Part shown: positions 1 through 5,503 of the stretch, in pieces
Layout of the letters: every line of letters starts with the position of its first letter
Numbering within the stretch: the stretch's first letter is position 1
Origin: Gammaproteobacteria bacterium
GTDB lineage: Bacteria > Pseudomonadota > Gammaproteobacteria > Burkholderiales > Thiobacillaceae
Direction: 5' to 3'
DNA: 7,482 nucleotides
NCBI GenBank assembly: GCA_018820745.1
Contig: JAHJNP010000047.1
Coordinates: 1-7,482 of the forward strand
Translations under genes and position numbers: made by a program
The notes under the pieces: model-generated
What the model saw: only the letters and a program-made list of their open reading frames with translations
Told to the model about the DNA's origin: nothing
The model's database searches: none

Positions 1-315
1 ATCATCGGCAACGAAACCAAGGTCAAGGTCGTCAAGAACAAGGTCGCGCCGCCGTTCAAGGAAGCCTTCTTCGACATCCTCTACGGCCAGGGCATCTCGC
101 ACGAGGGTGAAATCATCGAACTCGGCGTCGCCCACAAGTTCATCGACAAATCCGGTGCCTGGTACGCCTACAACGGCGAAAAGATCGGCCAGGGCAAGGA
201 CAACGCGCGCGAATACCTGAAGGAACACCCGGAAATCGCGCAGGAAATTGAAGCCAAGGTCCGCGACGCCGTCGGCGTTCCCAACCCGGCCGGCGAAAGT
301 GAAGCCGTCGCCTGA
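1..315 (+). CDS. recA: RecA recombinase, C-terminal part (5' end outside window)
   Basis: RecA binds single-stranded DNA in an ATP-dependent filament, carries out strand exchange, and triggers LexA self-cleavage in the SOS response. Only the last 104 residues are visible, open from base 1 to the TGA at 313-315. The segment [20 protein letters not shown] followed by [11 protein letters not shown] is the end of the ATPase core. [20 protein letters not shown] is the characteristic start of the C-terminal domain. The Walker motifs and the DNA-binding loops lie upstream and cannot be checked. The protein ends in a short tail (GESEAVA) with few acidic residues, unlike the long acidic tail of E. coli RecA. 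The stop lies inside recX, so the two are probably co-transcribed. Any SOS box is outside the window. Confidence 0.97.
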   Translation: MIGNETKVKVVKNKVAPPFKEAFFDILYGQGISHEGEIIELGVAHKFIDKSGAWYAYNGEKIGQGKDNAREYLKEHPEIAQEIEAKVRDAVGVPNPAGESEAVA

Positions 316-751
316 ACCCGGCGACCTGCGCGAGCGCGCCCTGCGCCTCTTGGCGCGGCGCGAACACAGCCGGGTCGAACTCGTCCGCAAGCTCGAACGC
401 GCAGGCTTTAGCCGAGACGACATCGGCCCCCTGCTCGACGTCTTCGAAGCGAAAAACTGGCTCTCCGACCGCCGCTTCGCCGAAAGCTACGTCGCCGACC
501 ACCGTGCCCGCGCCGGCAGCATCAAGCTCGCCTACGACCTGCGCCAGCGCGGCGTCAGCGACAGCATCATCGAATCGGTACTGGGCGAAAACCGCGACAG
601 CGAGCTCGAACGCGCGCGTGAAGTGTGGCAGAAGAAATTCGGCGCGGCGCCCGCCGACGTGGCCGAAAAAGCCCGGCAGATGCGATTCCTGCAAAGCCGG
701 GGGTTCACGCCCGAAGTGATCCGCCGCGCGATTTCGAACGGGAATGACTGA
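299..751 (+). CDS. recX: RecX regulatory protein
   Basis: RecX binds RecA filaments and limits or modulates their growth and activity. The predicted product has 150 residues, close to other proteobacterial RecX proteins. The pattern fits the three tandem three-helix repeats of the family: [18 protein letters not shown], then the conserved [13 protein letters not shown] segment, then [13 protein letters not shown] and, near the end, [16 protein letters not shown] chose the GTG at 299 because the residues that follow align with the usual RecX N-terminus. It overlaps the recA stop by 17 bp, which suggests translational coupling and lower expression than recA. An in-frame TTG at 248 would add 17 residues buried in recA and is less likely. 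No strong Shine-Dalgarno sequence is visible. The gene ends just before a REP-like relic, and I see no obvious terminator. Confidence 0.93.
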   Translation: MKPSPEPGDLRERALRLLARREHSRVELVRKLERAGFSRDDIGPLLDVFEAKNWLSDRRFAESYVADHRARAGSIKLAYDLRQRGVSDSIIESVLGENRDSELERAREVWQKKFGAAPADVAEKARQMRFLQSRGFTPEVIRRAISNGND

Positions 752-809
752 CGTAAGGCGGGCGCGAAAAAATAGTGTTTAATTTCAACTAAGATATGCT
801 GGATATACC

Positions 810-930
810 GTGCGCATGCCGGGGTCAGGTCCGTGCGCATGCTGGGGTCAGGTCTAGGCTGCATGCTGGGGTCAGGTCTAGCAAAGTTGCACATCTAGCG
901 GGTCCAGGGGTCAGGTCTAGCAAAGTTGCA
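810..930 (+). repeat. REP-like direct-repeat array next to the RAYT relic
   Basis: Four copies of the core ggggtcaggt start at 821, 844, 868 and 907. The first three lie in near-tandem units of 23, 23 and 24 bp (810-832, 833-855, 856-879), each with a GCATGC palindrome just before the core (814-819, 837-842, 861-866). The last two cores continue into tagcaaagttgca, giving a perfect 24-bp direct repeat at 868-891 and 907-930. The array ends two bases before the stop codon of the transposase relic and is oriented toward it. Short intergenic repeats beside a tyrosine transposase gene are the known arrangement of REP elements and RAYTs. Assigning this array to that class is an inference from position and form. 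The 58 bp between recX and the array are AT-rich and hold no recognisable gene. Confidence 0.8.
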
Positions 931-932
931 GA

Positions 933-1526
933 TCAACCTCCTCCCCTGACAATCCGACCCACCGTCGTGAAATGCACCCCGAAGTAGCTCGCGATTTGCT
1001 GATAGGAATACGCCCCTGTCGCATGGGCCATCACGATTGCCGCATTTCTGTCTTGCGCAGCTTGCTCGATTTCCTGCAAGGTGAGTTGTGGCGGGCGCCG
1101 CTGGGTAGCAGGAATCTGAATGTCGTCCCGTTTGTCAGCTTGCATGCAAGCCTGCATGCGCTGCACAAAGTGCTCATCGCCCAGGTACACCTGCCCCTTG
1201 AGGTTCGACCAGGGCGATTCGGCCTTGATGCCTTCCGCCACAAACTTGGCGTAACGCGTTTGGGCCAGGCTGCGCTGTTCGGCGAAGTGCACCAGCAATC
1301 CGTCAACCGCAAGCCAGGGCTGCGGGGGTTCCAGACACTTGCCCGGTAGCTGCTCCAGGGCCAGTCGGCCGGGTCTTTAACCAGCCCGGCGCGAACGGGA
1401 TTCAGCACAACATAGCGCGACAACTCCAGCAGGTAAGCATCGCCGTCAACCAGAATGGCCTTGAAGCGCCTTGGAGAGGTTGCCGTCCGGGGTCTGAATC
1501 AATAAGTGGTAGTGGTTATCGCAACT
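933..1526 (-). pseudogene. REP-associated tyrosine transposase (RAYT, Y1_Tnp family), decayed
   Basis: RAYTs are single-strand HUH/Y1 nucleases related to IS200/IS605 transposases and are thought to mobilise REP sequences. Reading leftwards, 1520-1467 encodes DNHYHLLIQTPDGNLSKA with the HxH metal motif (codons 1514-1506). The reading frame then changes at about 1466. Next come RFKAILVDGDAYLLEL and RYVVLNPVRAGLV plus WPWSSYRAS, all classic RAYT segments. Near 1335-1350 the frame returns to the first one, giving PWLAVDGLLVHFAEQRS and a C-terminal helix-turn-helix-like stretch, YSYQQIASYFGVHFTTVGRI, ending at TGA 935-933. Compared with the family, the first ~60 residues are missing. About 25 residues between NLSKA and RFKAI are also deleted, and there are two frame changes. 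In the HUH frame a TGA follows soon after the deletion. The gene cannot make a full transposase. Confidence 0.88.
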
Positions 1527-1539
1527 TAGACCAGACCCC
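1521..1539 (-). repeat. Inverted REP-like copy fused to the 5' end of the RAYT relic
   Basis: On the - strand this reads ggggtctggtctaagttgc. It matches the 868-890 copy with one substitution in the core and a 4-base gap (gcaa missing). It is inverted relative to the 810-930 array, so the relic lies between inverted REP-like copies. The sequence joins directly to the codons just before the HUH motif, exactly where the normal transposase N-terminus should continue. The next ~60 bases, to the end of the glycosyltransferase gene at 1604, hold a short tandem cttcgatt duplication (1539-1554) and nothing else I recognise. Confidence 0.7.
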
Positions 1540-1603
1540 TTCGATTCTTCGATTGACCGCTGACCTCTTCGACTCCATCTTTAAACAAGCCTGCTTCGCA
1601 CAA

Positions 1604-2308
1604 TCAATCCAGCTCGCCGCGCTGCGCACAATAAAGCATGTGGTCACGCTCCTTGCGCCAGGCATCGGCGTGCTCGCAATCCTCGTTTTCCTTGAAGTAA
1701 GGGCCGCCCAGCGTGTAATGCGCGAGCGAAACCTCTACATCCGGCTCGTCATAGCCGACGAGATGGTTCCAGCGATGCGGCAGACTGCCGATCAAATCGT
1801 CGCTGCCCAGCCATTTGAACTGGTGCAGTTCGAGGCCGGTCGCGGTATTCACATATTCACGAGTCAGCGCCCGGCATTTGGCATTATTGAAAAGGATCAC
1901 ACTCGACCAATTTTTCTTCTCGTATTTGGTTTGCACGCGGCCGAGGAATTTCACGTCTTCCTTGGGCTGATGGTCGTGCTTCACCACCATCACGGTATAC
2001 CTGTCGTCACGCAGCTCCCACAGCCTGGCGATGTCATCGAGCACGATCATGTCGTTATCCATGAAGAGCGACCAGCCTTCGAAGCCGGACAGGTAAGGCG
2101 TCAGAAAACGGCTGAACGAAAACTCGGTCGATGCCAGCGGGTGCCGCTCGCGATTGTGAATGGGGCGCAGTTGCGGCAGGATGATGGGCGTGATCGCCAC
2201 CGGCGCGCTCGAACGGGTGACGATGCTATGCTGCAGCACATTGAAAAGCACAGGCAGCTTGGTGTCATAGCCAATAAACACACGGATCATGGCTGCATCT
2301 TTCTTCAT
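1604..2308 (-). CDS. Putative DxD glycosyltransferase (GT8-like)
   Basis: The product is 234 residues with no signal peptide or membrane segment, so probably cytoplasmic. The N-terminus MIRVFIGYD is the first strand of a nucleotide-sugar binding fold. FSRFLTPYL (about 65-73) leads into LFMDNDMIVLDD, where DND (84-86) fits the metal-binding DxD motif of GT-A enzymes. A C-terminal LAHYTLGGPYF (195-205) resembles the His/Gly-rich metal-binding end of GT8 enzymes. Family knowledge supports sugar transfer from a nucleotide sugar. Donor and acceptor cannot be told. I chose the ATG at 2308 because it overlaps the upstream TPR gene's stop as ATGA, with an AAAGAG-like sequence upstream. An internal ATG at 2290 (MIRVF) is the alternative and may be the true start. 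The overlap suggests translational coupling and joint function with the TPR gene. Confidence 0.8.
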   Translation of the reverse strand: MKKDAAMIRVFIGYDTKLPVLFNVLQHSIVTRSSAPVAITPIILPQLRPIHNRERHPLASTEFSFSRFLTPYLSGFEGWSLFMDNDMIVLDDIARLWELRDDRYTVMVVKHDHQPKEDVKFLGRVQTKYEKKNWSSVILFNNAKCRALTREYVNTATGLELHQFKWLGSDDLIGSLPHRWNHLVGYDEPDVEVSLAHYTLGGPYFKENEDCEHADAWRKERDHMLYCAQRGELD

Positions 2309-3933
2309 TGATATTGCTCTTTCATATCCTGCGCCAGCCTGGCCAGCGCCTCGTGCCATTCTTTGTCGCACGATTGCCGGTATACCTTGAAGCCCGGAAA
2401 CCAAGGGCTTTCATCACCATTCACCATCCAGCGCCATTCGGGCGGATGAGGTACCAACACCCGTGCCGTCTTGCCGAGACTGGCAAGCAGGTGCATGTTG
2501 GTATTGGAAACGCCCACATATTCATCAATTAGTGACAGCCCGGCCAGCGCCTCGGTCAAGTCGTCGTTCAGCTGACTCCAGTCGAGGCAGGGGCGCCCTA
2601 GTGTCTGGGTGAAGCTTGCCTGCTCGTCCGGCCTCGGCAGGCGTTGCAACACCACGACGGTTCCCGGCCAGCTTCGGGCCAGTTCGCCCAGAAGGGCCGG
2701 CGGGATCTCCTTGTGCAGCAACCGCCAGCCCCCCTTCTTCTCCGGGTCTTTGGGCCTTCCCGCCTGCCAGGTCACGCCCAGATAGGGAGGCGAACCGAAA
2801 GCCGCCAGTTGCTTCTGTAAACGCCCCACCTTTTCGGCGTCGGGCGTTAACCGTATCGGCGACGGGATGTCAGCCGTCGAACGCATGCCGGTCAGATAAG
2901 GCAGATCACCCACGTACATATCGAAGGGATCGTCCAGATCGGGTTTCGCCACGTTGAGTTCGGCCAACTCAGGGAGCCCCTGCAGCAAGGGAAACAGTTT
3001 AGGCTGCGTGACGTAATGAATTTTAATGCCGCGTGCCATCAGGCCCGGCACAAAGCCCAGAAAAAACAATTCGTCGCCTAGCCCCTGATCGAAATGGATC
3101 CGCAATGGCCGGCCAGGTTGAATGCCGATTTCTTCGGTGAAGGGTGGACGCGGCGGTACGCTGGTGCGGCACGCGTAATGGCGCCAGCCTTCCGCCCACT
3201 CGCCTGCAGAAAGCGCCATGACTGCCAGGGAAAAATTCATGTCTCGGTTTTCGGGCAGCGCGGTCAACCCGCTGCGCAGCACGTCCATCGCTTCGGCATG
3301 GCGATCAAGCGCATTCAGCGCGTTGGCCAGTGCTCTGTAGGGCTGCTGCCAACCCGAAATCAGGCCGATTGCCTTGCGGTATGCCGGAATCGCCGCCTCC
3401 AGATTGCCCGACAAATTCATGGCCTGACCCAGCATGTGCCAGCCCGTGCCGTGCCGCGGATGGAGCGCAGTCAGGCGGGTGAACTGCGTCACCGCCTCGG
3501 GATAGCGTGCCAGCTCCATCAAGGCATACCCTTGGTTGTAAAGGAGGCCGGGGTCGCCCGGCGCCTTGGCCAGCGCCCGCTTCAGGCTGCGCAAAGCTTC
3601 CTCGGGCCGGGCATGGATCAGGTGCATCATGGCCAGCAGGCTCTGCACATGGTGCGATGCGGGGTGAGCGCGTGCCAGTGCACCCATCTGGCCTTCCGCC
3701 ATCCGAAGGTAATGCTGAGCCTCTCCGGTCAGTTTTTCGGGCTCGATTTCCGTCAGCGGCGTTTGGCTCAGCATCTGAACCCAGTCGAGGCAGGCCTTGG
3801 CAAGCTGCAAGCGGGGTTCAAGTTGGGCAGGTTGGGCTGCGACAGCCTGTAGCAGCAGGTCGATCGCCCGCGGATAGGCGCCGCTGCTGAACAACTGGAT
3901 TGCCTGGGCAAGCAGGGGAGAGCGACTGGACAT
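2305..3933 (-). CDS. TPR protein with C-terminal glycosyltransferase-like domain
   Basis: The predicted product has 542 residues. The N-terminal half carries tetratricopeptide repeats, for example SLLAMMHLIHARPEEALRSL, LLYNQGYALMELARYPEAV, GWHMLGQAMNLSGNLEAAI and ALANALNALDRHAEAM, spanning roughly residues 75-235. After EWAEGWRHYACR comes a Rossmann-like glycosyltransferase segment: LRIHFDQGLGDELFFLGF (about 277-294), YLGVTWQAGRP (384-394), and YVGVSNTNMHLLASLGKTA followed by PPEWRWM and SPWFPGFKVYRQ. This resembles the GT9/GT41-type C-termini found in bacterial TPR glycosyltransferases. The likely role is glycan transfer with the TPRs holding a protein partner, which is an inference. An in-frame ATG at 3963 would add 10 residues. 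Neither start has a well-placed Shine-Dalgarno, and CATAAT (3957-3952) could be a -10 element favouring 3933. The stop overlaps the next gene by 4 bp. Confidence 0.85.
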   Translation of the reverse strand: MSSRSPLLAQAIQLFSSGAYPRAIDLLLQAVAAQPAQLEPRLQLAKACLDWVQMLSQTPLTEIEPEKLTGEAQHYLRMAEGQMGALARAHPASHHVQSLLAMMHLIHARPEEALRSLKRALAKAPGDPGLLYNQGYALMELARYPEAVTQFTRLTALHPRHGTGWHMLGQAMNLSGNLEAAIPAYRKAIGLISGWQQPYRALANALNALDRHAEAMDVLRSGLTALPENRDMNFSLAVMALSAGEWAEGWRHYACRTSVPPRPPFTEEIGIQPGRPLRIHFDQGLGDELFFLGFVPGLMARGIKIHYVTQPKLFPLLQGLPELAELNVAKPDLDDPFDMYVGDLPYLTGMRSTADIPSPIRLTPDAEKVGRLQKQLAAFGSPPYLGVTWQAGRPKDPEKKGGWRLLHKEIPPALLGELARSWPGTVVVLQRLPRPDEQASFTQTLGRPCLDWSQLNDDLTEALAGLSLIDEYVGVSNTNMHLLASLGKTARVLVPHPPEWRWMVNGDESPWFPGFKVYRQSCDKEWHEALARLAQDMKEQYQ

Positions 3934-4007
3934 GGTTCGCAAAATAATTGAATTATGCCTCATCCTGCCAGGTGTGATACCGGCGGGGGTGAAAGCAGAC
4001 AGGCTTC

Positions 4008-4039
4008 AAAAAAAAACGGGCCCCCGAAGGAGCCCGTTT
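4008..4039 (-). terminator. Intrinsic terminator of the porin gene
   Basis: On the - strand the arms aaacgggctcc (4039-4029) and ggggcccgttt (4024-4014) form an 11-bp stem with one G-U pair. They close a TTCG loop (4028-4025) flanked by C and G, the stable cUUCGg tetraloop. Nine T residues (4016-4008), three of them inside the stem, follow. It begins 37 bp after the porin stop and separates the porin from the TPR/glycosyltransferase pair on the same strand. Confidence 0.93.
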
Positions 4040-4076
4040 AGCTTCGTCATTCGAACCGGGTTGCCCCGGCGTTGAA

Positions 4077-5099
4077 TTAGAAGGTGTGGATCATGCCCAG
4101 TGACAGGATGGAGATGTCCTCTTGTCCAGCAGCATTCTTGACCTTGTCGCTGCTGCCAGCACCGGAACCGAAGGTGATGTTCTCACCTTGGGCGTACAAC
4201 GCGTAAGCGGTGGTGCGCTTCGACAGCTTGTAGTCGGCGCCGATGGTCCACTGCGTGGGATCAGCCGCGACGTCGTAATCGCCATCCATGTAGTTGGCCT
4301 TGAGGACGATGTTGCCCATGGTGTAGGCAGCGCCGACCATCCAGGCTTCGTAATCGCCGTTGCCGACAAGGGGAGTTTCATCATCCAGCTTGTCGAACTG
4401 GGCGACGAACTTCAGGCCGGCCATGGTGAAGCCAGCAGCAGCACGCATGTGCTTGCCGAGATCAGCGGCTTCGTGACCGTCGCCGTCGCCGTAGCCCAGG
4501 CCCAGGAACAGGGGGCCGTTGGCGTAGGTGGCGCTCAGGTTGTAGACGGACCGATTATCACGGTCCACGCCGACATCAGCTGCTCCGGTAACGGAGTTGC
4601 CCAAGTCAGTGACATAAGCACCGGCAAAGCTCAGGCCGCTGATATTGGGGGAAACATAGACCAGCGCGTTGTTGGCGCGGGTGTCGGAACCGCCGTTCAT
4701 CACGTTGCGCGAGTCCGCCAGGGTGTCACCGAACAGGTCAACCTTGCGGCCGACGGACTTCAGCGGGGTGTCGTGACGGCCGACCAGCGCCGTACCGAAG
4801 CCACCCTTCAATCCGATGAAGCTGTTGCGGGTGGCAAAGTTGCCGCTGCCTTCGTCCAGGACCACGGTCTGCTCGACCTGCCAGATGGCGGACAGGCCGC
4901 CGCCGAGGTCTTCAGCGCCCTTGAAGCCGATGCGGCTGGCGGTGGAGGAAACCTGCACGTCGTTGGTGGCAGCGTCCTGGTCGTCGAACATCGACACGGC
5001 CATGTGCAGCTTGCCGTAGACGTCAACGTTGGCGGTGGCAGCAAAAGCGGGGGCAGCGAAGGCGGAAACGATCGCTGCTGCAAGAATCTTTTTCATCAT
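4077..5099 (-). CDS. Outer-membrane porin (Gram-negative general porin, betaproteobacterial type)
   Basis: General porins form trimeric beta-barrels for diffusion of small hydrophilic solutes across the outer membrane. The product has 340 residues, normal for this family. Residues 1-20, MMKKILAAAIVSAFAAPAFA, form a Sec signal peptide with cleavage expected after AFA. The mature start ATANVDVYGKLHMAVSMFDD is the typical first strand. SRIGFKGAEDLGGGLSAIWQ follows, then RNSFIGLKGGFGTALVGRHD. A loop-3-like region, VDLFGDTLADSR, comes next. Strands alternate polar and hydrophobic residues to the end, GMIHTF, whose terminal Phe is the Bam-recognition signature. The start at 5099 has AAGGAG 8 nt upstream. 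The second ATG, at 5096, is also possible. It appears monocistronic, with its own candidate promoter and terminator. Pore selectivity cannot be read from the sequence. Confidence 0.96.
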   Translation of the reverse strand: MMKKILAAAIVSAFAAPAFAATANVDVYGKLHMAVSMFDDQDAATNDVQVSSTASRIGFKGAEDLGGGLSAIWQVEQTVVLDEGSGNFATRNSFIGLKGGFGTALVGRHDTPLKSVGRKVDLFGDTLADSRNVMNGGSDTRANNALVYVSPNISGLSFAGAYVTDLGNSVTGAADVGVDRDNRSVYNLSATYANGPLFLGLGYGDGDGHEAADLGKHMRAAAGFTMAGLKFVAQFDKLDDETPLVGNGDYEAWMVGAAYTMGNIVLKANYMDGDYDVAADPTQWTIGADYKLSKRTTAYALYAQGENITFGSGAGSSDKVKNAAGQEDISILSLGMIHTF

Positions 5100-5107
5100 G
5101 TCTAAAT

Positions 5108-5113
5108 CTCCTT
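5108..5113 (-). promoter_or_regulatory. Ribosome binding site of the porin gene
   Basis: AAGGAG on the - strand lies 8 nt before the ATG at 5099 and 11 nt before the second ATG at 5096. It is the strongest Shine-Dalgarno sequence in the window, fits an abundant protein, and favours the first ATG. Confidence 0.85.
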
Positions 5114-5183
5114 GGATTGGAATAAAGCGGTTCTAACTCTGCAGAACTGTCCTGCACGAATATGTGCTTGGGGGACGCAGTCG

Positions 5184-5211
5184 ATTATCCAGACTCGGAC
5201 GGGGCCGGCAA
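5184..5211 (-). promoter_or_regulatory. Candidate sigma-70 promoter of the porin gene
   Basis: On the - strand TTGCCG (5211-5206) and GATAAT (5189-5184) are separated by 16 bp. They match the -35 consensus at 4 of 6 positions and the -10 consensus at 5 of 6. Transcription would start near 5177, giving a leader of about 75 nt. Further upstream, 5212-5308 is intergenic and locally AT-rich, with a short inverted repeat GTTGC-6-GCAAC that could be an operator, although nothing links it to a known regulator. Confidence 0.4.
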
Positions 5212-5308
5212 GCAAAGCTGTTGTTTTTTCCGTCTCGCAGCGACAAAAGTGTTGTTTTGTTGCACACGCGCAACAGGTCTCAGGCAATGGGCGGCCAAGG
5301 TGCCGGCT

Positions 5309-5503
5309 TTAAGAGGCGTCGGATCCCTCCGGCCATTTTCGCGTGGTGTGGAACACGCGAAGAATCTCGACCCGCTGTTCCCGGACCCGATAGGGGATGA
5401 TGCAAGAGAAGTGCGGCAACACCCATTCACGCGTCCAAGGCACCCACCCGGGACGCCCCATATCGGGATGCCGGGACTGGAACGCCCCTGCCACCCGCTT
5501 CAA
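5309..5503 (-). pseudogene. ParE/RelE-family toxin, N-terminally truncated remnant
   Basis: The 64 codons from 5503 to the TAA at 5311-5309 encode LKRVAGAFQSRHPDMGRPGW, then VPWTREWVLPHF, IIPYRVREQRVEILRVFHTT and RKWPE. The order HPxMGRPG, GTRE-like WTRE, PYRV, VEILRVFHxxRxWP is the C-terminal two thirds of ParE-type toxins, which poison gyrase or, in RelE relatives, cleave mRNA. Full-length relatives are about 90-100 residues, and the N-terminal helices are missing. Homology begins right at the stop codon of clsB. The frame does stay open back to an ATG at 5560, but that part overlaps clsB in another frame and does not look toxin-like. No antitoxin gene is adjacent. I judge it a non-functional relic, though an 83-residue chimeric product cannot be excluded. 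Confidence 0.75.

Noticed and set aside
810..930. CRISPR-like array
   Set aside because: The units are nearly tandem, without unique spacers of constant length, and no cas genes are present. The RAYT neighbour explains it better.
796..987. 63-codon + strand reading frame across the repeat array, with repeating AGVRSS peptides
   Set aside because: The peptide periodicity only reflects the DNA repeat. It has no ribosome binding site and runs into the antisense of the RAYT relic.
1553..2311. + strand reading frame opposite the DxD glycosyltransferase (252 codons)
   Set aside because: No recognisable domain or ribosome binding site. The - strand frame has the GT motifs and operon overlap.
3094..3852. 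+ strand reading frame opposite the TPR gene (252 codons)
   Set aside because: No domain similarity I can recognise, and it lies wholly antisense to clear TPR repeats.
4122..5105. Long + strand reading frame opposite the porin (327 codons)
   Set aside because: Low-complexity Val/Ala/Gly-rich shadow of the porin, which has a clear signal peptide, ribosome binding site and terminator on the - strand.
5338..5361. Perfect 8-bp inverted repeat TTCGCGTG-8-CACGCGAA
   Set aside because: It falls within codons for the conserved RVFHTTR segment of the toxin relic and has no T run, so it is most simply a coding coincidence.
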